Assembly: GCA_002085155.1 (NCBI GenBank)
Contig: NASX01000001.1
Coordinates: 123,642-187,641 of the forward strand
Reading direction: 5' to 3'
Length of the DNA: 64,000 bases
From: Sorangiineae bacterium NIC37A_2
GTDB taxonomy: Bacteria > Myxococcota_A > Polyangia > Polyangiales > Polyangiaceae
The translations under genes and the position numbers were made by a program. The notes beneath the pieces were generated by a model. It was not told where the DNA came from. It worked only from the letters and a program-made list of their open reading frames with translations, and did no database searches. This document shows, piece by piece, positions 13,949 to 23,153 of this stretch (position 1 is the stretch's first letter; each line of letters opens with the position of its first letter).

Positions 13949-15828
13949 GCTTCCCTCTGAGCGATCTCGACGAGCGCATCCAAGCAGTCCGTCTCCGAGA
14001 GAAAGCTGCCCAAGCTCAGGCAGATCACTGGGACGACAAGAGCCGGCGCATCGGACATCTCCGAGGCCTGACCTTTCTCGTCGCCCTCCTCTCCGGCGGC
14101 TCCGCGTTCATGGCGGAGACGGAAGCCAGTGTCTGGGGGGCCGCCGCCCTCGCGGTGGTCGCCTTCGTCGCGTTTCTCTGGCTGATCAGGCGCCACGACG
14201 TTTGTCTCTTGGCCATGCAGCGCGCCGAGCGAGAAGCCCTCGTCGAACGGGCGCGCGCTGTGCGTCTCGCTGGACAATTCGATGGCCTCGAGGACACCGG
14301 GCGCGATCTGCATCCAAGCGGTCACCCATACGCCGCCGACCTCGACCTCTTCGGCGAAGGCTCGCTTTTCCAGCGCATCTCCATCGCCCATACCCATTTT
14401 GGCCGAAACGCCCTCGCCCAGAGCCTCCTGGTTCCGCTCGATCCCGCTTCGGTCCCCGAACGTCAGCAGGCCGTGAGTGAGCTCGCCGAGCTCCGCGCAT
14501 TTCGAACGGAGCTCGAGCGCGAGGCACGAGCCCTCGTCCATTTCTCTCACAAAGGGAAGGTGCTCACCCGAGAGACCCCCGATCCGAGCTTCCTTTTGAC
14601 CTGGATCGAGAGCCCGCGCGGACTGCCCACCTCTTCTGGTTTTCAGGTTCTTTGCACCCTCATCCCGATCGCCACGATCGGCGGTATGGTCGCGAGCTTC
14701 GCCTTCGGCGCCGCCCCCTATTATCTCATTCCCTTGGTGGTCGGCCTCATCCTTTTGGCCAAGACCCGCGACGTGACCGGGCCGACCTTCGGGACCGTCA
14801 GCCAAACGGAAGGCTCATTCCTCCCCTACGCAGACTTACTCCGAGTCCTCGAAGGGCTGGACCCCAAGACGCCCCACACTCAGAAGCTCATCTCCGAGCT
14901 CAAGCCGAGCCGAGAGGATACGAGCCGTCTCACGGCGAGCCACGAGATGCAGCGCTTCCGCGATCTCGTCTCCTGGTACGACATTCGCCATAACGGGATG
15001 ATCTACCCGTTCATCGAAGCCATCTTTCTCTGGAGCATCCACTCGACTTTGCGTCTCGAGCGCTGGAAGACCAGGATTGGCCCCCGAGCGCGCCGCTGGT
15101 TCGAGATCATCGGCGAGATGGAAGCGCTCGCCTCCCTCGCAGAGCTGATGGACGTCGACCCCATGGCGACCCTCCCCGAGCTCGCGCGCGAAGACGCCGA
15201 GCTCGTAGCAGAAGAGCTCGCTCATCCGCTCATCGCCGCCTCGCGCCGTAAGACGAACGACCTCCCCACACTTGCTTCGGGCAAAGGTCTGCTCATCACC
15301 GGCTCGAATATGTCCGGCAAGAGCACGTTCCTCCGCGCGCTGGGCGTGAACGTCGTCTTGGCGCTCGCCGGTGGCCCCGTCACAGCAAGGCGCTTCCTGC
15401 TGCCGCCGCTGGTGCTCCGGACGAGCTTGCGCATCGAAGACTCGCTTCTGACCGGAACCAGCCACTTCTTCGCAGAGGTCAAGAAGCTGGCCTCCGTGGT
15501 CGAAACGGCTCAAGCGGGCCAGCCCGTCCTGTTCCTGCTCGACGAGGTTCTCCACGGAACCAACTCGCGAGAGCGCATCATCGGCGCCCGGTGGGTCTTG
15601 GCTGAGCTCCTCGAGCACGGCGCTCGAGGGATCATGACGACCCACGACGAAGGACTGACGAGCTTCGAAGGTCCTCTCCGGGAGCGCGTTTCCATGTACC
15701 ACTTCCGCGAGGACGTCGAAGGTGGTGCGATGACCTTCGATTACACGCTGCGCGAAGGTCCCGTGCGCTCGGGCAACGCGCTGCGTTTGATGCGCTCGGT
15801 GGGCCTTTCGGTTCCGATCGAAGAGTGA
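13945..15828 (+). CDS. Membrane-anchored MutS-like ATPase
   Basis: 627 residues. Two N-terminal membrane helices (about 45-83) and another hydrophobic pair (about 235-275) flank a helical core. The C-terminal ATPase is clearly MutS family: Walker A GSNMSGKST at 453-461, then LRIEDSLLTGTSHFFAEVKK, Walker B FLLDEVLHGTNSRER and the TTHD motif. The mismatch-recognition domain I of true MutS is absent. It belongs to the poorly characterised MutS-related group, and the membrane anchoring makes a role in mismatch repair doubtful. Start overlaps the upstream exported-protein gene. Confidence 0.85.
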   Translation: MSFPLSDLDERIQAVRLREKAAQAQADHWDDKSRRIGHLRGLTFLVALLSGGSAFMAETEASVWGAAALAVVAFVAFLWLIRRHDVCLLAMQRAEREALVERARAVRLAGQFDGLEDTGRDLHPSGHPYAADLDLFGEGSLFQRISIAHTHFGRNALAQSLLVPLDPASVPERQQAVSELAELRAFRTELEREARALVHFSHKGKVLTRETPDPSFLLTWIESPRGLPTSSGFQVLCTLIPIATIGGMVASFAFGAAPYYLIPLVVGLILLAKTRDVTGPTFGTVSQTEGSFLPYADLLRVLEGLDPKTPHTQKLISELKPSREDTSRLTASHEMQRFRDLVSWYDIRHNGMIYPFIEAIFLWSIHSTLRLERWKTRIGPRARRWFEIIGEMEALASLAELMDVDPMATLPELAREDAELVAEELAHPLIAASRRKTNDLPTLASGKGLLITGSNMSGKSTFLRALGVNVVLALAGGPVTARRFLLPPLVLRTSLRIEDSLLTGTSHFFAEVKKLASVVETAQAGQPVLFLLDEVLHGTNSRERIIGARWVLAELLEHGARGIMTTHDEGLTSFEGPLRERVSMYHFREDVEGGAMTFDYTLREGPVRSGNALRLMRSVGLSVPIEE

Positions 15829-15848
15829 CAAGGGGCGCCCTAGGGGGC

Positions 15849-15876
15849 GGGGCGGACCTGCTCCGCCCTCGCTTTT
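15849..15876 (+). terminator. Rho-independent terminator after the MutS-like gene
   Basis: GGGGCGGA at 15849-15856, loop CCTGC, TCCGCCCT at 15862-15869, followed within three bases by TTTT. It lies between convergent genes. Confidence 0.6.
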
Positions 15877-15897
15877 CCTTCAGACCTCGCCTCGCCG

Positions 15898-16875
15898 CTA
15901 ATCCTCGCAGCCGATGCGCGCCGTATCGATGGCGAGTTCGTCGATCCAAACGTCAAAAGGCTCCGGATCGGACTGATACTGCCACCAGCCGAACCAGAGG
16001 CTCGTCACCTCCGGCAGGACGTACTTCACGCGAGGATCTTCGCCCCCATGCTGGGTTTCGCTCGTAGCGAGCGACGGATGCTCGACGCCGTCCACGAAAA
16101 AGCGCGTCACGTTCTCCGAGCCGCGATGTTCCCACTCGAGACAGATCCAGGTGCTTATGGGCGGCTCCTCGGGTTTTCCCAAGGGGTCGGCATCATGCAG
16201 GGTCCAATCGCCGGTCGGTCCTCCGTCAGATCCGACGCCATATCGATTCGCCCCGAAGTGATCCGCGTATTGTCCTCCCACCCGGATCAAAGAACCGTCG
16301 CCCTTACCCGCCGCCTCAGCCACGGTCCAATGAGCATAGCTCACCGTCGAGAAGCGCTTCACGCGCAAGAACATGCGCCCGAAATAGTTGTTCGAAGGAA
16401 CCGGGAACACACTCGTGTTCTTCAGGTATCCGAAGCCATTTTCGGCCTTGATGTGCACTGACTGCGCCCCTCGCGCTGCGGTCTCCTGGGAAAGTTCGAC
16501 AACGTTCGCGCCGTTTTTTTCGATGGTCCAAAGGGCGCTATCGATCGATGTTGTCTCAAACCCATCACAGAGCAAAAATGAGCGCGCCTGACAGCGGGAG
16601 TCGCCGAAAAATGTGCTGCGATCCGGCGCGCCGCCCGTAGCGTTCCCTCCTCCCACAGCCGGCGCGCCGCCTGTCATCACCGCGCCTCCCGAAGACGACG
16701 CACCCATTCCGCCGCCGCCGTCGCTCGAGGCCGCCCCCCCAGAAGCGCCCGTCGACCCGCCCGAATTCCCAGGGTCACCGCCTACAGCCGGGCTCCCACC
16801 TGACCCGACACCATTCGAGGCAGATGGAGTGCACGCCGTTACGCACCAAACGCAGATCAACGAGAAAGCACGCAT
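15898..16875 (-). CDS. Lipoprotein with jelly-roll (Cip1/polysaccharide-lyase-like) domain
   Basis: 325 residues. Lipobox VTAC with C15, then a Gly/Ser/Ala-rich linker to about residue 85. The C-terminal domain starts LLCDGFETTSIDSALW and ends FDVWIDELAIDTARIGC. It contains FGRMFLRVKRFSTVSYAHW and RVGGQYADHFGANRYG, a pattern seen in concanavalin-like carbohydrate-binding jelly rolls and, more weakly, in Cip1-type fungal cellulose-induced proteins. It is likely displayed on the outer surface and binds or cleaves polysaccharide. Activity is unproven. Confidence 0.6.
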   Translation of the reverse strand: MRAFSLICVWCVTACTPSASNGVGSGGSPAVGGDPGNSGGSTGASGGAASSDGGGGMGASSSGGAVMTGGAPAVGGGNATGGAPDRSTFFGDSRCQARSFLLCDGFETTSIDSALWTIEKNGANVVELSQETAARGAQSVHIKAENGFGYLKNTSVFPVPSNNYFGRMFLRVKRFSTVSYAHWTVAEAAGKGDGSLIRVGGQYADHFGANRYGVGSDGGPTGDWTLHDADPLGKPEEPPISTWICLEWEHRGSENVTRFFVDGVEHPSLATSETQHGGEDPRVKYVLPEVTSLWFGWWQYQSDPEPFDVWIDELAIDTARIGCED

Positions 16876-17118
16876 GCTGAACGACTATGCGACTTGGTTT
16901 CTGACAAATCCATGTTGCGTTGGAGATTTCTTGCAGGAGGAATCCAGTGAGAGCTCACTGAGCTCACCTTGCGCCCTTCTCATTGGTTCCCTGTTCAGAG
17001 GGTTGTAACGTCGGGCCCTCGTTTGAGCTCTGTGGAGGGACAGAGAGGCTCGCGTCTCACGCGAGCGCAGCATTCGCTCTTCGCGAGAGTAACGAAACTG
17101 AAGAAGGAAGAAACACGC

Positions 17119-18894
17119 ATGATCAGGAAAAGCATACCGGTATGGACACTCGGAGCGGCGCTTGCGCTCACTCTCGGCGTAGGCCCCGTCGGCTGTGGCG
17201 GCTCGGACACAGACACAGCCGACTTTGGAGGTTCCGGCAACGACGACGACGATGAGGACTCCTCGAGCGGCGGCAGAAAAGCCTCCGGCGGCTCGAAAGC
17301 CACAGGCGGGAAGTCGAACGGCACCGGCGCCATGGGGGGCGATACGGCCTCAACGGGCGGTCGGAATGGGACCGGGTCGGGCGGGAAGTCGAGCACCGAG
17401 CCTGCGAAGATCGAGGACCTGATCGCCGCCATCTGCGAGTATGAGTTCAACTGTTGTTCGGAAGGTGAGCTCGCCTATCGGCTCGGCTCGACAGGCGAGA
17501 GCGTCGACGAGTGCATCAAAGACTTCACGTTCCAGCTCAAAGAGTCGAACGCCGCGAGCAACCCCTTCCCCACGGGAACTGCAACAGGGCTCCTTGGTAT
17601 ACTTGGTTATACGGTCGACCTGAAGCGCGTCGAAGAAAGTCCGAAGGGCATCGCCGAGTGTATTGCGTCTTGGGAAAGTCGCGAGTGTCCCAAGCTCCCG
17701 AGCGGTGAAGCGAGCTTTTGTGAGCCCGGTGTTGGAAAAAATCCGTGCGCTCTGACCAACCTCTTTAAGCCCGCCTTGGCCGAGGGGGACCGCTGTACCC
17801 TGAGCCTCAGCGAAAACACTACTGAAAATGACGTGGAGTGTAAGGCCGGAACGACCTGTCTCCCCGCCAATGACCCCGACAATCCGAACGACTACCCGAG
17901 CTGTGTTCGCCGCGGTGTCGCTGAGGAGCCCTGCAGCGCCGACAAGGACTGCGACTTCAATTTTTACTGCAACCGCTCTGGCGACTGTACGGAGAAGGGT
18001 GACGAAGGAGACGACTGTTCTTTCAAGGACCCGGACGCCCCTTCGCCGATGGCGGTCGAAGCCGACTGTAAGCCCGGTTTGAAATGTAGTCCGGAGACGG
18101 AAAAGTGCGTCGCGCAATGCAAGGAAGACTTCCCCTGTTCGTCCAACTCCGAGTGCCCCGAGGGTCTCGTTTGCGCGCCCACTACCATCGGCAACGACTC
18201 GGTGACCTGGAAGACCTGCCAGCCTATCGGAAAGAATGCGAACGCTCGCTGCGACGAGGACGCGGACTGCGAACCCAATCGCTATTGCGATGGCAACGTC
18301 TGCCAGGCCGACAAGAGCATCAACGACGGGTGTGTCCGCGACGAGATGTGCGAAAGCGGATCGTTCTGCGACCGCGCCACGGTGAATGAAAATGGCGCCG
18401 TTCGCACGCCCTCTCTCGCCTGCACCGCCTACTTCCAGGCAGGAGCTACCTGCTTCCCCGTAGCGGACGCTTCGAACGGTTGCGCGAGTGCGGCAAGCCG
18501 CTGCATCTACAACCCGGACGATCTCGAGTACCAGTGCTCGAAGAACCTCAGGAAGGCGAATGAGCCTTGCAATCCGGACAACGGCGTCCCCGAGTGCCAA
18601 GCCGGACTGAAGTGTGAGGTCGTCGACTCCACCGCGGATTGGCCCTATGCGTGCACGAAGGGCGCGAGCAAGGGAGAGGCTTGTGACGACGACCTCGAAA
18701 AAAAAAAAAAAACTGAGCAGCGTGGGCCGGGTGAGGACTGTGAAGATCCGGATTACCCCGGCTATCCGAACGACTCGCTTTGCCTCAACTCGAGTTGCGT
18801 ACGGAACTGGGCGAACACCGGGATCGACTGGCTCTGCAGCGACGCTCCGGTCCCCGTCGACAACGCAGGCTCCGGCCTGACCTGCGGCGGTTAA
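17119..18894 (+). CDS. Disulfide-rich lipoprotein with a 15-A coding homopolymer
   Basis: 591 residues from ATG 17119, with AAGGAAG 8 bp upstream. Lipobox GPVGC (C26), acidic stretch NDDDDEDSSS, and a Ser/Gly/Lys linker to about residue 95. The rest is Cys-rich with many short units of the form C-x(4-6)-DC-x(3-5)-YC (for example CSADKDCDFNFYC; CDEDADCEPNRYC), as in Dickkopf-like and related myxobacterial surface proteins. Codons 527-531 (E-K-K-K-K) are encoded across an uninterrupted run of 15 A, a slippage hotspot. Function unknown; likely outer-membrane surface. Confidence 0.8.
   Translation: MIRKSIPVWTLGAALALTLGVGPVGCGGSDTDTADFGGSGNDDDDEDSSSGGRKASGGSKATGGKSNGTGAMGGDTASTGGRNGTGSGGKSSTEPAKIEDLIAAICEYEFNCCSEGELAYRLGSTGESVDECIKDFTFQLKESNAASNPFPTGTATGLLGILGYTVDLKRVEESPKGIAECIASWESRECPKLPSGEASFCEPGVGKNPCALTNLFKPALAEGDRCTLSLSENTTENDVECKAGTTCLPANDPDNPNDYPSCVRRGVAEEPCSADKDCDFNFYCNRSGDCTEKGDEGDDCSFKDPDAPSPMAVEADCKPGLKCSPETEKCVAQCKEDFPCSSNSECPEGLVCAPTTIGNDSVTWKTCQPIGKNANARCDEDADCEPNRYCDGNVCQADKSINDGCVRDEMCESGSFCDRATVNENGAVRTPSLACTAYFQAGATCFPVADASNGCASAASRCIYNPDDLEYQCSKNLRKANEPCNPDNGVPECQAGLKCEVVDSTADWPYACTKGASKGEACDDDLEKKKKTEQRGPGEDCEDPDYPGYPNDSLCLNSSCVRNWANTGIDWLCSDAPVPVDNAGSGLTCGG
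18698..18712 (+). repeat. Poly-A homopolymer (15 A) inside a coding sequence
   Basis: Fifteen consecutive A bases in GC-rich DNA inside the disulfide-rich lipoprotein gene. The displayed length keeps the frame open into a further 60 Cys-containing residues. A one-base change would shift into another frame. The run also contains slippery A AAA AAA sequences. Confidence 0.95.
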
Positions 18895-18913
18895 CGAGAC
18901 ATCGGCTCAACCA

Positions 18914-18954
18914 GAAAAGGGGCCCGGACACCAGTTGTTCGGGCCCTTCTTTTT
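18914..18954 (+). terminator. Rho-independent terminator after the disulfide-rich lipoprotein
   Basis: GGGCCCG (18920-18926) pairs with CGGGCCC (18940-18946), extended by flanking A/T pairs, and is followed by TTCTTTTT. Classic intrinsic terminator, possibly bidirectional because an A-run lies on the 5' side. Confidence 0.8.
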
Positions 18955-19015
18955 CGCGTCGCTGAGCCCGGGGCCTGTGCTCGCGCGACGTCAATCATCG
19001 ATGCGCCCCAAGCCT

Positions 19016-19933
19016 TCAACCGCGCGCTTGAAACCGCTGCGAGCGTCTCCGGGTGCGCGTCATCGTCACTCCGAGGACCGCCAAGAACGCGGCTCCGAAG
19101 GGGATTTTTCCGCGTGCGGCGGGGCTTACGACAGCACATCCTCCCGCCTCCATCGGCGCTTCCTCCTCGCCCGGGGCCTGAGCTCCCCCGCCCTCCCGCG
19201 ATGAGCCTCCCACACCTGCATCTCCGCCTGCGGAAGTCGCCGGAGCTCCCCCCGCCGAAGCTCCACCGGACGGCATAGCTCCGCCTGTTTCGCCTCCGCC
19301 CGCGCCCGCGCCCGCAGGCGCGCCTCCACTCGCGGCCGCCCCTCCTGCCCCGGGCTGTCCTCCTGCCCCCGGCTGTCCCCCGGAACCAGGAGCGCCTCCG
19401 CTGCCATTTTCGCCGCCTCCTGAGCCGGGCTCGTCCTCTGCCGGTCCGATCACAATATCAGCGCATTGGTAGTAGAAGGGCGCGCCAGGTTTATCGTACA
19501 TGATCTGCATGAGCTGCAGCACACAACTGTCGCAGGGCTCGTCAGGAAGGACGACTTCGATGGTCCCCTTGCGATTGTTCCCTTGATCAAGGTCCTCGAT
19601 ACCATCCAAAAGCTCGTTACCATCCGTCGTCTTGTCCATGAGACTCGTGGGATCGACGAAGGCGTCATCTCCTTGCCGACTGAGCGCCAAGCGATAGTGG
19701 CTCGGGTGGTCGATGGTCTCAGTGTACTCGACGACGACCGTCGCTCCCGCCGTCCAACCCTCGATGACCTGAGGTGTCCCCGGAGTGCTTGCACCGCAGG
19801 GGGCCGTTTTCAGGTTCGGGGTGGGTCGAGCCTTGGGCACGTCGAGACTGATGTGAGCGTTCACTACAGCCGGAGCCGTCAGGACCGCGAGAGCGAGGCC
19901 GAAAACCGGGAGATTTCGAGACATCATGCCCAT
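19016..19933 (-). CDS. Polysaccharide monooxygenase-like protein (SCE4755-like) with Cys-TM-Arg C-terminus
   Basis: 305 residues from ATG 19933. The signal peptide ends VVNA and leaves His as residue 1 of the mature protein (HISLDVPKARPTPNLKTAPC), as required for a copper histidine brace. A second candidate ligand is in HPSHYRLAL. The domain ends near YYQCADIVIG. A long Gly/Ala/Ser linker with GGQPGAGG repeats follows. The C-terminus has GGCAV, a hydrophobic span and RTRRR, resembling the MYXO-CTERM sorting signal. It would be surface-attached and act on chitin, cellulose or similar glycans, but activity in this subgroup is unproven. Confidence 0.72.
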   Translation of the reverse strand: MGMMSRNLPVFGLALAVLTAPAVVNAHISLDVPKARPTPNLKTAPCGASTPGTPQVIEGWTAGATVVVEYTETIDHPSHYRLALSRQGDDAFVDPTSLMDKTTDGNELLDGIEDLDQGNNRKGTIEVVLPDEPCDSCVLQLMQIMYDKPGAPFYYQCADIVIGPAEDEPGSGGGENGSGGAPGSGGQPGAGGQPGAGGAAASGGAPAGAGAGGGETGGAMPSGGASAGGAPATSAGGDAGVGGSSREGGGAQAPGEEEAPMEAGGCAVVSPAARGKIPFGAAFLAVLGVTMTRTRRRSQRFQARG

Positions 19934-20073
19934 CGTACCGGGACTCGCTTCGCTCAGGTCGCACTGATTCGTCCCGGCGGCGGATTTCGGACTCAGGAGT
20001 TCCAAGTGGACGGCAAAGTTGCCCCCCGCACGCTCCTCTCACGGACGCATCTCGGGCCTGCGTCAGAGCTCGT

Positions 20074-21621
20074 CTACTTGATGATGTACAAGCAGCGCCC
20101 CCCGGAGCAGGGCACATCTTCGCAGCAGTCGCTCGACTGGGAGCACGTCTGCCCGTAAGCCGCGCATTCGAGCCCTCCGCCTCCACCGGTGCCCTGGTCA
20201 GGTCCGCCGCCACTTCCGTCGTCAGGCGGATCCACGCTCCCGTCTCCGCACGTCCCCGTCGCCGCGCCCGGGCGGCGCAAACAGAGGCTTCCACGACAGC
20301 AGTCCGCGTCCACGGTGCAGGGGCCGCTCGCTGGCACACACTCTCCCGGCGGGTCGTAACAAACGAAAGCGCCGCTCTCATCTTGAACGCACGGAACCCC
20401 ACCGCAACAGTCGCTCGCGGTCGCACAAGCCTCACCCGCCTCACGACATTCGGAAATCGCATCGCAGCGCGGGATCTGCAAGAGATCGAGCGCGCAGTTG
20501 CTATTGGCACCGAGGAAGTTGCAGCAGTTGTTCGGTGACGTCGAGTTCCCGCCGCAGAACTCGACATAATCAGCGTCGTCGTACTTGCAGATGCCTCCCT
20601 GCGGAGTGCAGCCTCGATTCTTACAGCGCCCGATTCCCTGCTCGTTGATGTCTTCGCAGGTCGCGTTGCCCGCGCCCGGCAGGTCTGCATCCGGATCGCC
20701 ACCACAACAGTCGCGATCCGTGCGGCACAGCTCGCCTTCGGGCCGACAGCCGCTCGGAGGCTGGCAGATGGTTTTTCCACTGGTCGGATGAGGAGCGCAG
20801 GCTCTCGAGCAGCACGCTGCGCAATCGCCCTCACAAACCTCCCCCGCCATCAACTTGTTGTCACAGCGCGAGCCCGAACCAACCTGGACCTGACAATAGC
20901 CAATCGTAGCGCCGTCTTCGATCGCGCAGGTGCCGTGACAACACTGCTCATTGTCGGTGCACAGGTCCCCAAGCTGAACGCAAAAGGAAGATCCGAGCAG
21001 ACAGAACCCGTTTTCTCCGCACAGCTTCGAACAACAGTCCCCGTCATTTTCGCAGGCGTTGCCCGCGGTCGCACAAGAGAATGCACCATTGATGTCTGCG
21101 CACACCGAATCAGCGCAGCGCCCGCTACAGCACTCTTGTCCGCTCTCACAGGCCTCACCGTCTCCGCTGCATTGCGTTTCCGAACAGCGACCATCGTGAC
21201 AAGAGAGCGAGCAGCATTCGATTCCACTCTCACAAATCGCCCCCACAGATCCACAGGCCGCTAGGTTCGTCGCACAAACCCCGCGCACCGCATCACACTG
21301 CCCCGAACAACAGTCTCCGCCGCTCTTGCACGCGCCGCCGGAGGGAGCGCAGACCGCGCCCGCCCCGCCCAAACCACTCGAGGCCCCGGTCCCGCTCGTA
21401 GCCCCCGAAGAGCTTCCCGCAAGGCTCAGGTCACCACCAGAGCCGTTTCCAGCTGCGCCCGTGCCTTTACCTCGTCCGCCTGAGCCAGTTCCGGAATCGG
21501 CGCCGGTCCCCGAGTCACCCGAGTCCGGGTCGCTCCCCGAAGAACACGCTGGCGCGACGAGCGCGATCGCAAAGCCAAGGGAGAGCACAGTCCCGAAAGC
21601 GCGGCGAACTGAAGATGCCAT
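20074..21621 (-). CDS. Lipoprotein with about eleven cystine-knot-like repeats
   Basis: 515 residues. Lipobox APAC (C26), Gly/Ser linker to about residue 90, then about eleven units of roughly 25-40 residues with the pattern C-x5-C-x5/6-CC-x3/4-C-x(4-13)-C, for example CGSVGAICESGIECCSLSC and CAAYGQTCSQSSDCC. The adjacent CC and six-Cys spacing match inhibitor-cystine-knot (knottin) topology. Several units are diverged (units 6-8). A Gly/Asp-rich segment precedes the final unit. Likely an extracellular, protease-resistant rod or binding array; no enzyme domain is seen. Confidence 0.75.
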   Translation of the reverse strand: MASSVRRAFGTVLSLGFAIALVAPACSSGSDPDSGDSGTGADSGTGSGGRGKGTGAAGNGSGGDLSLAGSSSGATSGTGASSGLGGAGAVCAPSGGACKSGGDCCSGQCDAVRGVCATNLAACGSVGAICESGIECCSLSCHDGRCSETQCSGDGEACESGQECCSGRCADSVCADINGAFSCATAGNACENDGDCCSKLCGENGFCLLGSSFCVQLGDLCTDNEQCCHGTCAIEDGATIGYCQVQVGSGSRCDNKLMAGEVCEGDCAACCSRACAPHPTSGKTICQPPSGCRPEGELCRTDRDCCGGDPDADLPGAGNATCEDINEQGIGRCKNRGCTPQGGICKYDDADYVEFCGGNSTSPNNCCNFLGANSNCALDLLQIPRCDAISECREAGEACATASDCCGGVPCVQDESGAFVCYDPPGECVPASGPCTVDADCCRGSLCLRRPGAATGTCGDGSVDPPDDGSGGGPDQGTGGGGGLECAAYGQTCSQSSDCCEDVPCSGGRCLYIIK

Positions 21622-21758
21622 GAGAGTAGACTACGGTGTCGACGCGATGCGTGGAATAAGAGTCACTCTGCCCTCCGGCAGTTTGGTAGGTCTCGAGCTC
21701 ACACCCGCAGATTGGGGGCTCTTTTTGGCTCACTTGTGTGCGATAGTTTCGCGGTTCG

Positions 21759-22997
21759 ATGGATGCCCCGAAAAAGCTCCCACTCTTCGCGCAGATCCTC
21801 ATAGGTATGGTGGCTGGAGCCGTGACGGGGTTCGCGCTGGGGGAGAAAGCTGCGCCGCTCGGAGAATTTGGCTCCCTCATGATCTCCGTGATCAAGGGAC
21901 TCGCTGCGCCGCTCTTGTTCTTCGCCGTAGTCGACGCATTCCTAACGACCGAAATCCGCGCAAAAGACGCCGGTCGTCTGCTCGCTATCAACGCGCTCAA
22001 CGCAACACTCGCGCTCACGATCGGGCTTACGCTCTCGAACTTGATCCGACCGGGCGTCGGCTTTCCCGCGCCCCCTCTCGTCGGCGACAAACCTCCGGGG
22101 ACGATCGATGTCGCACAGACACTGAAGGACTACGTCCCCACCAATCTTTTTCGACCTTTCGTGAGCGACTCGATCATTTCGATCATCCTGATCGCAGTAT
22201 TGATCGGCCTCTCGCTGCGCAAAGCCTCCCAAGAAACCGAGGAATACCGCGGTCTCATCCAGCACCTCGTGCGCGTCGCCTACCGCTCGCTCCAGATCGC
22301 GATCGGCTGGGTGATTCGTTTGATTCCCCTCGCGGTGTTCGCCGTCGTAGCGAAGACGGTCGGTGAGCATGGATTTGCTCCGGTCAGCGGCCTCGCTGTC
22401 TATCTCGGTGTAGCGCTGCTCGGCATCAGCCTCCAGGTCGCTCTCGTCTATCAAGCATGGATCCTGGTCGTCGCTCGGATGTCTCTCGTCCACTTCTGGA
22501 AGGGCGTTCGTGAAGCCGCCGTGTATGCGCTCGGCGCGAGCAGTAGCTTGGCGACGCTGCCTGTGACCCTTCGCTCTCTCGACAAGATGGGAGTTTCCCG
22601 CGAGTCCTCGACGCTCGCCGCCTGCGTCGGGACCAACCTGAACAACGACAGCATCCTCCTTTACGAAGCGATGGCTGCGCTCTTCGTCGCCCAGGCTTAC
22701 GGCATCGATCTCTCGCTCGGCGACCAGCTCACCATCGCCGCAGCGGCCGCGCTCGCGGGGATCGGGATCGCCGGAGTCCCCGACGCCGGCCTGATTTCCT
22801 TAGCGCTCGTGCTCGGGACCGTTGGCCTCCCTGTCGAGATCTTGCCGCTCCTGCTCACGGTCGACTGGATCCTCTCTCGCGCCCGCGCGACAGCCAATGT
22901 GGTCTGCGACTTCGTCGTCGCGATCCTCCTCGACCGTTTCTCCGGAGCCCCGGAGGGAGGCCCGCCACCGAGCGAAAACAAAGCGGAGGAGGCTTGA
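21759..22997 (+). CDS. Dicarboxylate/amino acid:cation symporter (SDF/DAACS family)
   Basis: 412 residues, typical for GltP/DctA. Eight or more hydrophobic segments. Family motifs: ASSSLATLPVT (the serine-rich hairpin), GTNLNNDSILLYEA replacing the usual NMDGT-type motif, and GIGIAGVPDAGL near the C-terminus. The variant NLNND sequence at the substrate/Na+ site suggests a substrate other than glutamate or C4-dicarboxylate. It stands alone, with no neighbour that names the substrate. Confidence 0.85.
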   Translation: MDAPKKLPLFAQILIGMVAGAVTGFALGEKAAPLGEFGSLMISVIKGLAAPLLFFAVVDAFLTTEIRAKDAGRLLAINALNATLALTIGLTLSNLIRPGVGFPAPPLVGDKPPGTIDVAQTLKDYVPTNLFRPFVSDSIISIILIAVLIGLSLRKASQETEEYRGLIQHLVRVAYRSLQIAIGWVIRLIPLAVFAVVAKTVGEHGFAPVSGLAVYLGVALLGISLQVALVYQAWILVVARMSLVHFWKGVREAAVYALGASSSLATLPVTLRSLDKMGVSRESSTLAACVGTNLNNDSILLYEAMAALFVAQAYGIDLSLGDQLTIAAAAALAGIGIAGVPDAGLISLALVLGTVGLPVEILPLLLTVDWILSRARATANVVCDFVVAILLDRFSGAPEGGPPPSENKAEEA

Positions 22998-23153
22998 ATC
23001 GAGAGGCCGGACGGGGACCGCTCGTTTTCGCGGGTAGACCAGCTCGCCCGAGCTCCTTGGCCCCAGAATATAGGCTAGCAGCCGAAAGTATCCTGCATTT
23101 CCCTACGTTGATTTTGAAAGCGTCCACAGCCAAGTCGAGCTAGGGTCCGGCCC

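Noticed and set aside
13945-15828. Naming either MutS-like protein as the mismatch-repair MutS
   Set aside because: Both lack the mismatch-recognition domain and are too short; one has membrane helices.
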